Below the pieces are notes generated by a model that ran no database searches, was not told the origin of the DNA, and was given only the letters and a program-made list of their open reading frames with translations. From Pseudoips prasinana (taxonomy: Eukaryota; Arthropoda; Insecta; Lepidoptera; Nolidae): a DNA stretch of 64,000 bases. The stretch covers positions 31,922,948 through 31,986,947 of the forward strand of contig OX621236.1 of assembly GCA_951640165.1 (NCBI GenBank), written 5' to 3'. The translations under genes were made by a program, and so were the position numbers. Shown piece after piece: positions 26,801-40,000 of this stretch (position 1 is its first letter; every line of letters starts with the position of its first letter).

Positions 26801-29800
26801 GTTTTCGTTTGCGACATGTCCCACGTCCTTTAAGTTCGCGTGGTGGCCGGGGGGGTGGTATAGGGTTTTATATTAGACGTGGTATTAATATCCGCTCACA
26901 TTCTCACCCTGTCGACCCACGGCACTGGAATGTTGAACAAATGTGGATAACTCACAGCATTAATGGGGCTAGGCTTGCCATAGGCACAGCATATAGGCCT
27001 CCATGGCAGGATATTGATAGGTATATTTCTAGATGCTTTAACTTGTTCAATAAATTCATTATCGTTTTGTATTCATATTATTCTACTGGGCGATTTTAAT
27101 ATCAATTGCTTTAAACAATCAGATCCTCGAACGGACAAACTAAATATATTTTTAAGATGTCTAAACTTGAAGCAATTTGTTATGAGTCCTACGCATTTCA
27201 CAGAACACAGTCAAACACTTATTGATTTAGTATGTTCAGATGTTCGGCCAAATGATACTGTAGTCGATCCTATTTGTGGCCTTGGGGGTCATGCCTTTAT
27301 TACGGCCACCTTTCATTTTAGGAAGGCAAAACTGCGACCCAAGACTGTTATCTCTAGAAATTTGAAGAATATTTCTTTAGAGGAATTAAATCAGTGTCTA
27401 GATACCATTAACTGGACTATACCTATTACGTCTGAAAACGTTAACGAGATAGTGTTATACCTCAATATTCACTTGTTATCTATATTCAATAAACTGGCAC
27501 CTCTTAGGAATCACGTAATTAAAGAGAGGTCATATCCATGGATAACAAGTAATATAAAGTTCATGATGACCTTACGGGACCAGGCTAGAGCTGTCTACTT
27601 GGAAACAAATAGCGATAGCAAAAAAGAATATTATAAAGACCTTAAACGTCTAGTTAATGAGGGTTTATACAACGAAAAAGTTGCTTATTACGACACAAAT
27701 ATAAATAGTAATATAAAATTTCCCAAAGTTCTGTGGAAAATCTTAAAAAACCATTACTGCCACCCAAAAATGACTTTGAACTTCCATCAAATTTCAATGA
27801 TCCAAATATTATTATTCACCATTTTTAGACGTCCCTGGGAACACAGAAACATCTCTATCTCACCTAACTTTCTACGAATTTCATAGATTTAACAGTACAA
27901 TTTTTTCCTTACAGACAGTGGACCAAATAGACATTGCGAAAATTTTAACTGGCCTCAAATCTAATGCTAAGGTTGCGATCATATCACACTGGACATGTTT
28001 TTGTTGAGCCTTCCCCAAACTTTGGAAATACTTACATCAATTATAAATACCTCTATTACGACCTCTATTTTTCCTGAACTTTGGAAGTTGGCCTGTGTGC
28101 GCCCTATTCCAAAAACACCTAATCCAGCCAATTTTAAAGATCTGAGACCCATTAGCGTATTGCCCTTCTTGTCTAAAGTGCTAGAAAAGGTGGTTAACAG
28201 GCAGCTTACGAAATATATCGAAGATAATAGCATTTTGCCGAATACCTAATCTGGTTTTAGAAAGGGACATAGCACTACCTCAGCTCTACTGGACGTAACG
28301 GATAATATCCTGGCAGCTCAGGACGATGGGATGTGTACGCTGCTTGTGTTATTAGATTATTCCAGAGCATTTGATTCTATTAATATAACCTTACTTCTCT
28401 CAAAGATGGCATATTATGGTTTCGACCCACAGGCGGTTAAGTGGTTTAATAGCTATCTTAGTCATCGTGCCCAATATGTAGAGATAACTGATGTAAATGG
28501 GTCTAAGCTATCGTCTAGTATATCTCTCTTAGATAAAGGTGTACCACAGGGTTCAATTTTAGGCCCTACTTTGTTAAATTTTTACTGTGCTGACATTGTT
28601 AAAGTCATTTTAAACTCCCATTATCATATATATGCGGACACGATATACAATTATATATATCTTTTCGGCCTGACGACTTCTCTAATGCAGTTAAGACTAT
28701 TAATGAGGATCTCGGTAGAATTGCTAAGTGGTCTCAAGACAATTCTCTCATTTTAAATCCCGATAAAACAAAATATATGATTTTCGGCACTGACAACCAA
28801 CTGGAAAAGGTTCGAATAATTAGAGAAGTTCCTGTCGTAAATATTCTGGGCAAGGAGATTGAACGTGTAAGTGAGGCGTGCAACTTAGGCTTATTAATGG
28901 ACCAATCTCTACGTTTCGAAAAGCATGTAACGAATTGCGTACAAAATTGCTTCTTTCGACTGAAAGTTTTGTACAAAATGCGTCCATATATAAGTCAACA
29001 ACTACGTATGCAGCTTATAGAGTCTGTTGTTCTTGCAAAACTTAACTATTGTGATTCAGTTTTTGGCCCCAGGCTTCTAGCTCGTACCCAAAAATTACTA
29101 CAAAGGGTACAAAACGCTTGTGCCAGATTCTGTTTTAACATTCCACCTAAGAGCCACGTAACACCTTATTTAAATAAACACAACCTGCTCAAAATGAAAC
29201 TCCGTAGAAAGCTTCACCTTGCTTGCCTTCTTTTCGGTGTAATTGGAAGTAAGTGCCCATCATACCTCCATGCAAAGCTCACGTGGGTGAACAATCACCG
29301 TCAGCGTATGAGCAGACGTTGCGCGCAGCAATTAGCAATTCCCACGCACAGATCTGCTGCTTTCCGCGGCAGTTTTAGATACGCAGCCTCCAAAGTTTGG
29401 AACAATATCCCGCCACCAATCAGAGATCTTAAAAGTATATATAGTTTTAGAGTACAATTAAAACAGTTTCTTTTTAATTATCAAATTCAGTTTGAATCAA
29501 TAAAGTGCAACATATCTATAATTTGATCTGCTTTTGACATTGTATTTATCTATTAAGGCTGAATACAAAGTATGCAAAATGAGTGGCATGAATGAGACCC
29601 CAATAATATAATATAATTTAAGTACCTACCTTATTTATATATTTATCTATTACATATAACTTTTATTAATTTATTTATATTAACTCCCCCACACACTAAT
29701 TTGCACTAACATACCATGATCGTCACGGGTACCAACGGAAGATCAGCGCTGGGTGTAACCCAGCAAATGCTGAGATGGTGACCCTTTCGGCAGGACATAC

Positions 29801-32800
29801 AGGACCTATTGCGTAGTGTTAAACTATGTTATTGTTTGATTTTTATATGTATTTAGTTAGTTCTGTTTGTAAATTTCTTGTATGTCTATTTTCGAATAAA
29901 TGTATTTTCTTCTTCTTCTTTCTTCTTCTTCTTTCGGCTTATATGATGATGATGAAGATTATATATTTTTTTAAAGACAACACCCGCACTAGGTAATCTA
30001 ATACCTATGTCGCGGGGTACTTCACAAACATATAATAGACGGACACAAATTACATCCAGACTCCAACTATTTATGGGTCACACAAATAGTTATAGGGAGT
30101 CAAATCCGCGAAATGAAGCGGCGAGGCGACTGTCTTAGCCACTGCGCCACACGTGCTCGTGTTATGAACCTGTTTCCTAACATAAATGGCACTCGTTTAA
30201 AAATTACGATTTTATAGGCGTTGTTTCATAGGAGCATAATGAAACAAAATCAATGTTATTTTCGATACATTTCGAAAGTGTTTGTCATGACGTCATACGG
30301 TTCATCAACTACTAATCACTATGGTGGTATTTAATTACTATTTCACACCAACGTAATTGGGGCCAAAGTAATTAAAGGGCTTTATTTGGGACAGCCTGAA
30401 ATAAAAGCCTTTGTATGAGTATAATATTCGTAAAGGATGATTTGGGACATTAAAGACTTGGACCCGACTTGATATGACAAAGAAGTAAGTACTTAGGTGT
30501 TTCTGTAATTAGAATGTTGTTAATGACTTAGTGTGATTGTCGTGTCAGTAAACTACTAAACGATTTTGTATTCAGCCCGGTCAATGTTCCCTTATTGATT
30601 ATATCTTTTGCAGAACTGGTAAGTATATATCTACATTATAATAAATACTTTTGGTTTTGAATCAAGAATCAATATCTTCCACAGCTTTCCGTTCTATGAT
30701 AAAAATTATTTTTAAATAAAAGACCTGATAAAAACCACAAATATCAGTTGTTTATCTATATATATAAAAATCAATGACACTTTTCGTTGTAATTTTATAA
30801 CTCAACAACGCCTTTACCGATTTGGCTAATTTTGGTCTTGAATTATTTATGGAAGTCCATGGAAGGTTTGTACGTAGAGAAAATTAAAAAAAAGTCTTGA
30901 AAAAGTGTAAAATCAACATCTTTTAGCAATATAAAATATTTTTTTGTTTGAATAAATGAACTTAATTATCATTTTTTTTATTACTATGCCTTTTACGTAG
31001 CGAAGCACGTACCGGGCCGCTAGTATTGTATAATTGCTTTAAAAAAATTAATAAAGTACCGGCAATAATTTCAATGGTTTGCCTTAAAGCACTAAAGAAA
31101 TTATTAATGTGCACGTTTTCAATAGTGACGGTCACGCCTTAATTCTACTAATGGATACCGATCCGCCATAACTAAGTAGACTCAGAATAAACTCAGTGGA
31201 TTTACAACTTAAAATATTCCGGATTTCATATGTTTGGTTTCTGAATTAATGTGTATAATTTCATATGTTTGAATTTATATATGTATATTTGTTAAATGAC
31301 AACTCTAACGCCATCCTTTATTTTTACATAATTAAATTTAAATATCTTGTGTTATTTTACTTAAACAACTTTGGTAGTCGGCTGCTTATAGACTGACGGT
31401 GCGTAACTATCATTTAGGAAACAGTTAGAGCACCGGACTAGGAGTTAAAAGGTTTTGTTGATAAAAATAGTTTTATCATAGTCCGGAAAACGTCAAATGC
31501 TGGACAAAGGCCTCCTCCGAGGATCTCCGTAATGTCCGAACTTGCGCTGCCCGCATGCAGCGGCTTCCCGTGACCCTTATAAGGCCTTGCCACTCAAGAG
31601 TCATTCTACCCCAGCTGTTGTGAGTTCAATGAGCTATGTGCCCCGCCCACTGCCACTTCAGTTTGGTAATTCACCGGGCTAAGTCATTACTTAGGTTCGC
31701 CTGCGGATTTAGACATTTCTCATTCGATCTTGCAGGGATACTCTGAGCGTAGCATCTTCATCCATTGCTCTTTCGGTAACGTCGAGCCTTTTATGAGCAT
31801 CGTAGTAAGCGGCAATGCCTTTATGCTGTCCGAGCATAGCCCTCTCCTATGCTCTTTCGGTAACCTCGGGCCTTCTAATGAGCCTCATAATAAGGGACCA
31901 TGTCTTTATTCTGTATATCGCAGCTGGCAACACTCACTGGTCAAAGACTTTCCACTATTTAGACTTCAACATTTTACGGAAATTATTTTAGTGCAGACCA
32001 TTTTATTGGCACTGGTACTGAAAATAAAGTTTCTGCGTCTTCGTAAAAAATAAAGCCATAGTTTATTATTTTTAGTTAATATTCAGTGAAGCGTGATAAG
32101 AAAGAAGAATTCATAACATACTCTAATGTTCAATAGTATATTGTATAAGTTTTCATTACATTGGCCCTTTCTACCACTCATCTCATCGACGTATACATAT
32201 ATACATGACTATGTATGTAATATACGAGTATACGATAGCTAAGCAAATTCACATTATTCACGATGCACCCAATCCATTTCCACCTAAGCTTAGATACATA
32301 GCTACTCTCGGCTTCCAATACTCAATTTCGTAAATCTCCATACGTAATTTATATCTCAGTAGGCAGCAATCCGCCGACCTAGATTAGTTTCCGTTGCAGG
32401 ACATCGATGTGATTAGATGCTGTTTATATTTAGATAGAGTCAAGTGTTATTTGTGCCAAGATTGAGAAGGAAATTTTATACTTTAACCTTCCTTATTGAT
32501 TCAAGCTTACAATATTTGGTTAAAACTTAGTAGAGTTCTATGCAGTTCTATTCCATCCGCGTGGATTCATACTAAATTTTCCACTTTTTTTTAATTAGTA
32601 CAACTGCTTGCATTACGAATAATGCTAAAAAAAATAAACTCAACCGACAGATTGCAATATTTTTGATTCAAAATGGTAGGATCATCTCTCGGTCCACTGA
32701 TAGTAATTAAATAACAGACGATAAAGCAACGTTAAATGCCTACATGGCGGCTTGAAAACTCTGACACTTGGTTACCCTAGTGCCAGAGTTGTTAAAATAA

Positions 32801-34042
32801 AGTTAGTCTATTTATCGTCTGTTTTTAATAAAACAAACGTAAGACATAACTAATCAATCACCTCTAAATGATTTGTTTGTTCAATAGAAAAGTGTTTCCT
32901 TGACCGAATTATATAAAAATACATGAAGTCCGCATTCACCGTAAAAGTATTTATGTATATGCTGTTAACTATAACAAACATACATTTCTTTGATTACATA
33001 AATCGGGCGTTTCAACAGGTTGTAATTAATTACTTTATGGTCGAGAGGAAGTTTTGTTGGACTAGCGTAATGCCTTTCTATTCCAACATTTTCAACCTTG
33101 GATATCACTCAAGCCAAGAAATAATTACAAACATTTATGTAATCAATATTGTTCTGATTTTATAAAGAGAACAGATGAGATGTATATGTAATACATATCG
33201 GTCGGTCACCGTAGCCTAGTTGGTAGTGCTGCCTACGAAGCTGGTGGTCCTGGGTTCGAATCCCGGTAAGTGCAAATATTTGTGTGATGAGCACGAATAT
33301 TTGTTTCTGACTCATGGATGTTTTCTATGTATATAAGTATTTATCTATCTATATAAGTATGTATATCGTCGCCTGGTACCCATAGTACAAGCTTTGCTTA
33401 GTTTGGGGCTAGGATGATCTGTGTGACATTGTCCCTAGATATTATTATTATATGTTTGTTATGTATATACTTAAAAACTACTTAATTGATTTACATATTC
33501 TTCCGCATATAGAAAGCTATATAATCACTATATCTATCGCCGAGTATTATGGGCTGAATTATATTTTATTTTTATATTATTATACGCAATGCAAAGCGTG
33601 AATCTAATCTAAAAAATGGAAAATAAAAAAAAAGTTGTCCATCGGAATCAGCACGCACTCTCTTTCAATCCGTGGTAGGCGCTCTGTCGCTAAGGCAAAA
33701 ATATATACCTACACTGGCAGATCATATTTAGGATGCCTTTGCTAACACCCTTACGGAGGATGTAGGAGTTATCGATCGGCTTTGTTTTCTAGAAACGTAG
33801 CCGACTGATGCTTGCATTTATATGTGAAAGATCATATCGAATCGATAACACCTTCCAAACCATTAAATTATAACTTTATAGCGTTATTCACGATGCGAAG
33901 CGTAAATATAATCTCAAAGCCAAGTTTTTAGTCAACTACACTTTTAATGTTACACGAAGGAAAACCTGTCATTGGCCTTCCCTTTATATTGTATCATGTA
34001 AATTGTGTCATTATCTGTATCGCTGTTGATTTTCTTAATAAA

Positions 34043-34073
<31 letters not shown>

Positions 34074-37000
34074 CACTGGATGGTAAAAATATAATTTCCC
34101 TATTTTTGGAATAAATAATAGTACTTCCGAGTCGGGGTTTGTTTTGTGTAAGTGTTGGTAAATAAAAATAATATCCTGGGACATTATTCACATACGGCCA
34201 TCTGATCCCAAACTAAGCGGAGCTTTTTCTACGGAAACCAGATAACTGATATACTACATTTACTATTTTTCTTTTGTAAATACATACTTATATAGATAAC
34301 AACACCCAGATTCAGCACAAACAGTTCATGCACACACATACTTGTCCTGGTGGGAATCGAACTCACGTCCTGCGGCGAGAAAGGCAAGTTTCTCCAACCT
34401 CGCCAAAATAAGTACTAGATACTGAGATATTAAGTGATGTAATGCAACAATCCTATTTGATTACTAAGTGGAATTTCTATATTGCATTGGCTGTAGATGT
34501 GAAAAAATTCGGTATCTTGAGAATGTTCATTATGACCTGAAGTTCTTATAGTCTAGAAATCGATACTGATTTCTACGTGAAGTTTTCGCATTTAATACTC
34601 AAGGTGCTTAAACTTTGCTTTGCTTTTTGTATCATATAAAGGTATAGCTAAAAACATAGAAAAAATTACGACAATCTGTAATTTTAGGATCCGAACCCAA
34701 GGATAAAATTACTAAGCCTTCGCTGTCTGTCTGTCTGTCTATCAGCGGGCTGTATTTCATGAACCGTAATAGTAAGACAAGTTTTCAAAGAGTGTATATT
34801 TCTAAAATAATCAATCAAACAAAATATTAAAAAAGAATCGTTTCAGAGCGTCCTTCGTGTACGAATCTGACTATTCGTCTAAAGTGCTCGATTACAATTC
34901 GTATTTTTTTACAAAACTACATGAAAATACGATACTATATTATGTGGCTGTATTGCATAGAGCAGCGATAACTATCAGGCGCAACGTAAAACACAATTAC
35001 TTGGTTTCTACAGCAATTCCACACAACCATTATTAGTGGATGACCAGTCCTACATAGTTGTCTTGTTTTTTTTATGATTGGCGATAAAATAGTGGTTATT
35101 ATTTCTTCCATGATTACATCTACTCTATAAAAGTGACAAGTACCTAACGATAAGAAAGAAATATAGTCTGATAAATTTGAGGAAAAACACGTTTCACATG
35201 CTATATACCCCTAAAGAGAGATACAATCTATTTCTAACTAAATTTCTTGTAAAGACGTAGGTAGGTTACAGCTTATATACAATGTTTAATATAAATAGTG
35301 TGCGTAAATTATGGAGTTTAATTTGCCTATGAAACTCAACACCACGCGCTCCAAACTTACTTACTGCCTTATCTTATGGGCAGTGGTTAACCTAGTGTCA
35401 GAGTTGTTCAATTTGCCTAGTAGGCCTCTGACATGGCTTAACGACTGTTGTCTAATGATTACAACCGGGACCGAAAGCTTAACATGCCCTCTGAAGCACG
35501 GAGAGACTCTTGTATTTTACACAATAATTTTGTTTAATTTGTTCAGTTTCAGGGGTAGATAGCCTTCCTTAAGTTTCCTCCGCTATTAGTATTGTGTAGT
35601 GTTACATCATCGTCTCAGCCGAAAGACGCCCACTGCTGGACAAAGGCTTCACCCAAAGACCTCCACAATTGCCGGTCTTACGCTATCCGCATCCAGCGGC
35701 TTGCAGCGACTCTCACAAGATCAATCAAGATCATCGGTCTATCTTGTATGGGGCCTGCCCACGCTGCGTCTTTCGGTCTTTTGTCTTTCACACAATGATT
35801 GTGTTTAATTTGTTCAATTTCATGGGTACATAGCGGTCTTTAAGTTTCCTTCACTATTAGTGTTATGTAGTGTTACATATAACACAATTTATAATTACTT
35901 GGATATAAATACATACGGGCACATTTGTTATAATTATATACAAAAAGGACTCTTCCTGGAAAACCATATGAGCGTATACTAAATGTCGTCATATCTCGTA
36001 CTAACTGGAATAGATCCAATCAAAATTGTAAATATTTGTGAGGCATGTTTATTTTACGACTCAGTAGTTGTTCAAATAAAATGAATCCGTATCGAAAGCA
36101 ATTTTTTGCCCTAAATCAAAAGTTGATGAAACATAGCTAAGTAGAAAACGAAGTAAGATAAACAAACTTTTTTAATACGTGAGCTTTTATCTACAGGATC
36201 TAAACTTGAGGAAAGCTTAGCACGGATTTACGCAGAATTAATTCCGTATAATTACTTTGAGTGATACCCGTAAATGGTCAATATTCTTTTGTTTCGTGCT
36301 CGAACGTTTGAGTAGGTTGTCATAAAATCAATCAGACTATACCTCTAAAGTAATATAATAATAATAGTAATAATAATTTTTATTTTCTAAAAACTTAATT
36401 CTACTATTCGAACTAGGCAGAGCCTGTATCTCGGTTATCAGCACTAATCCCTATGATATATATACATATATATATATTTTACAGATTTGCACTTACTAAC
36501 TATTTTAAAATTTAAACACTAATTTAAATTGAATATATACTTAATATTAATTCTAAAAATGTAAGAAGGCACTCTTTTTCCTTTACATATTTTTACAATT
36601 CATTGAGTTATAAATAGTAAGTTTTCTGTGTCCTCATAATATAAATTTTGCATTAGATGGGTGAACACCAAAGTGGTTTTAATTTCTGAGCGTCTCCGTG
36701 CTACGGAGGGCACGTTAAGTTATCGGTCCCGGTTGTAGTCATTAGACAACAGTTGTTAAGCCATGTCAGACGCCTACTGGGCGGCTTGAACAACTCTGAC
36801 ACTAGGGTCACCACTGCCCATATGATACGTAGGTAAGTAAGTATTAGAATACTCTTGTAGTAGGAAACAATAACTTGGTTTCTATTCCAATTCCAGACGA
36901 AATTTATCAATATTGTTTTATTTCATGCTCGTACGCAATAGGACAACATTTCAACACTGCTATGCGTGCTGTTGAGACTGAAAATCTTCTAATACTCTAA

Positions 37001-40000
37001 AACCGATTACTCTTTACTGGATTTATTTTACTTTCGGCTCTATTTAGGGTGAAATACTTCACCAACGGAACACTTAAAACATTTTAAGAGTTTGTCTATT
37101 AAGGAAGCATTGAAGTTCAAATTTGAATTAGATATGTATAATTGGCAATTTTAAGAAAAATAATTTATTTATTGTTTAAAATGTAGTTGGCGTCAACAAA
37201 TATAATGAAGGCTATTGAAATTACAATGTGAACTTTTAACACTACCTCGGTACATGGTCTAGAACCATGTAACACTTTGGTTTCAGTTTCGATTACGTAG
37301 TTCCAAGTGCCCATGTTTTGCACTACGGTTCATCAAGGAATCTACGACCACCGTAACTCAATTGGTAGATAGTGAACCTGCCTTCTGTTCCAAAGGTTGC
37401 TATTATATATAACCAGATACTCTTCCCGATCCGTATGTCATTGGCAAGGTCAAGCAACTAGGCTCCATAGATGGGTGACCGCCAAAGTGGTTGAATTTCT
37501 GAGCGTCTTCTTGCTTCGGAGGGCACATTAAGTTGTCGACCCCGGTTGTAGCCATTAGGCAACAGTCGTTAAGCCATGTCAGAGGCCTAATGGGCGGCTT
37601 GAACAACTCTGACACTAGGGTAACCACTGCCCATACGATAAGTATGTAAGTAATATCCATAGAACAATCCTTGCTTACTTTTGGCTAGATGGCGCTGTGT
37701 GATATGTGCCGGATATTTATTACACTATCCTATACACTATTCCGTTTTTTTTGTCTTTGTTTTTATTATTGTTTTAAAACTTACGCTTCGGCGAGCGGGG
37801 CTTCCTAACACAGGCAATGTTATGCCTAAAAGGTATGCCCCAACAATATTGTAATTAGGTTATGTTGAGTTAATGAAAATAAAAACTATTTATTTCTTTA
37901 TTATTCCTTTAAAAATATAATATTTGTAGCAATTTAAGTACTGTTACAAGACTGTAAATCAGGGAAATGTAACTCTTCTCCAATGTAGAAATGTTAGTTC
38001 TCATTACACTACATAGATACACAGTAATGTGCCTGCTGCGTCTGCATGACTAAAAAGCACTCAACACATTTCACTACGAGATAATTTGATTACCATACTC
38101 CATAGGCATATTATAGTAGCGTACGAATATTCCTTTATGTTGAAAAGATATACTGAACTTTGGCCTTTTATACTCGCAATTTCACAATCTCCAATCTCTT
38201 ACTTCACTCAAGATCGCAGGAGTATGCAACCAAGTTACTAAGAGATAATGTAAGTGTATAAAAGCCAAAAATATAGACATTTACCGTTTAAATGATTGAT
38301 TGATTGGTGGGCTCCAATGAAGACTGTTGGGGCCTTCGTAATCTTTACGGATTGTACAGACGCCAGCACATCAAGCTACCCCAATCTTTCAATTTTTCCC
38401 AAATGAACCTTATGCTTTTGTGATAAAGTTGAAAATCTATTAAAGATATTTGACAGATTGGGGTAGCTGTATGTGCTGGCGTCTGTACATTGTGGAGAGA
38501 GGTATTCAGCTGAAAACTTTCCGGTGAAACTTAAAGACCTACACGAGCTGAAGTAAGACCCTAACTATTTGATTCAGGGCTAATCCCGCCTACACGCGAC
38601 CCTTTTAAGCCAGGATCATGCCTTAGATGTATTAAGAGTTAGTTATTTATTAAATTTCATTGTGAAAGGTTTTTGAATATTAAAATGAAAAGAATTTAAA
38701 TTATAAATGAATATAAATTTAATTGAAAACCGTACTTCTTTGTTTCACCTTCGTTTAGTATTCGGATACACACTCGTCACTGGTAATCCTAATCCTAACT
38801 AATATTATAAATGCGAAAGTAACTCGGTCTGTCTGTTACTCTTTCAAGCCAAAACTACTGAACGGATTTGAATGAAATTTGGTATACAGATGGTCTAGAC
38901 CCTGAGAAAGTACATAGGCTAATTTTTATAGTTAGGATAACATATAGGCCATATTTTATAAAGTTTAACGCGGGTAAAACCGCGGGGCATAGCTAGTTAT
39001 TATAAATACACAGATTTTTCATTTCATTTGTATCACACATTTCGAAGTTAAGAAGAGGGAAATGATACTTTTAATCATAAGTTGTAAACATCATTACATA
39101 AAAATTAACATAAATATTTTTATAAATGACGCTCTTTCATATAAAAATGAAATATAAAATTATTCTATATGCAATCAAATTTAAATTTAAGGTTGCTAAC
39201 ATTAATACATGCTGAGTTAAAGTGCTGTGGCAGACGGATGCAACTCGAAGTTTTAACGGTCACTTTCACAATTTAAGTAATCCCACGGACCCCCGTCTAA
39301 GAATATTCTAGCAGAAGCAAACAAGTAATACATAAAAAAAAACACTTTTATCGGTATTTTAAACTTGCGCGATCTGATACATTATCAAATATTATGGACA
39401 TGGGTCACAATCGCGATTACAATTTAAGGCAAATCATTACCTTGGTTTACCCGACGTTTCGGCATGACTTGCACAAGCCGTTACCTGATTTTCCAAGTTA
39501 CTGGCGTTGATGGGAAATGCTGTGTTTAGTACACAATTAACTAATAAATATTTTTAGAGTTAACTATCTAACTGTGGAGCCCTGATACCCATGCTACGGA
39601 CCCCTGAGGGGTCCGTGGAACCCACTTTAAGAAACCCAGTTCTAATTGTAACATCAAAAGCAAACTTTTATCTAAGTAGGTATTATTCATTGCTATTATT
39701 GCGTAAAATAAAACGCGTTCCGTGTTATAATTGACAGGCCCATTATTTTTTATTATTTTGTTGAAATCAGACACGTATTATTTCTTCTATGCCCTAAATC
39801 TTGATATAGGGATAGACGTAAAATTATGATAAACTGGCTTTTGGGGGTTTGTACACGTTGAACCTTCGCATTCATACATACATAATGTGGGATTATAGGA
39901 CTCGGGAAAAATTGAAGTATCTTTGGTTCCGTATGTTGCTTGTATTTGCTAGCTGTCATATTATATTACAATATATTTTTTTATCTTTCCTTATGTTATT

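Larger units (their letters stand above)
25080..29935 (+). mobile_element. Degenerate two-ORF LINE in PDZD8 intron 1
   Basis: ORF1 (25315-26199) and ORF2 (26638-29526) are followed by a 3' UTR with GAATAAATGTATTTTC and a TTC microsatellite at 29907-29933. The 5' limit is not defined; about 25080 is a guess. A spacer of 440 bp separates the two ORFs. It is antisense to PDZD8. Confidence 0.75.

Noticed and set aside
33210..33270. Possible functional tRNA gene
   Set aside because: A and B boxes are present, but no full cloverleaf with matching acceptor stem follows. The same head plus body occurs inverted at 13850-14094, so it is a SINE.
34044..34071. Poly(A) run as the 3' end of a host gene
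   Set aside because: Genomic poly(A) after AATAAATAAAA indicates a retroposed copy, and no host ORF precedes it.
36701..37660. 69- and 85-codon minus-strand ORFs with shared SELFKPP and LTWLN words
   Set aside because: The likeness comes from both lying in the GCAGTGGTTA dispersed repeat, also read at 35311. It is not a gene family.
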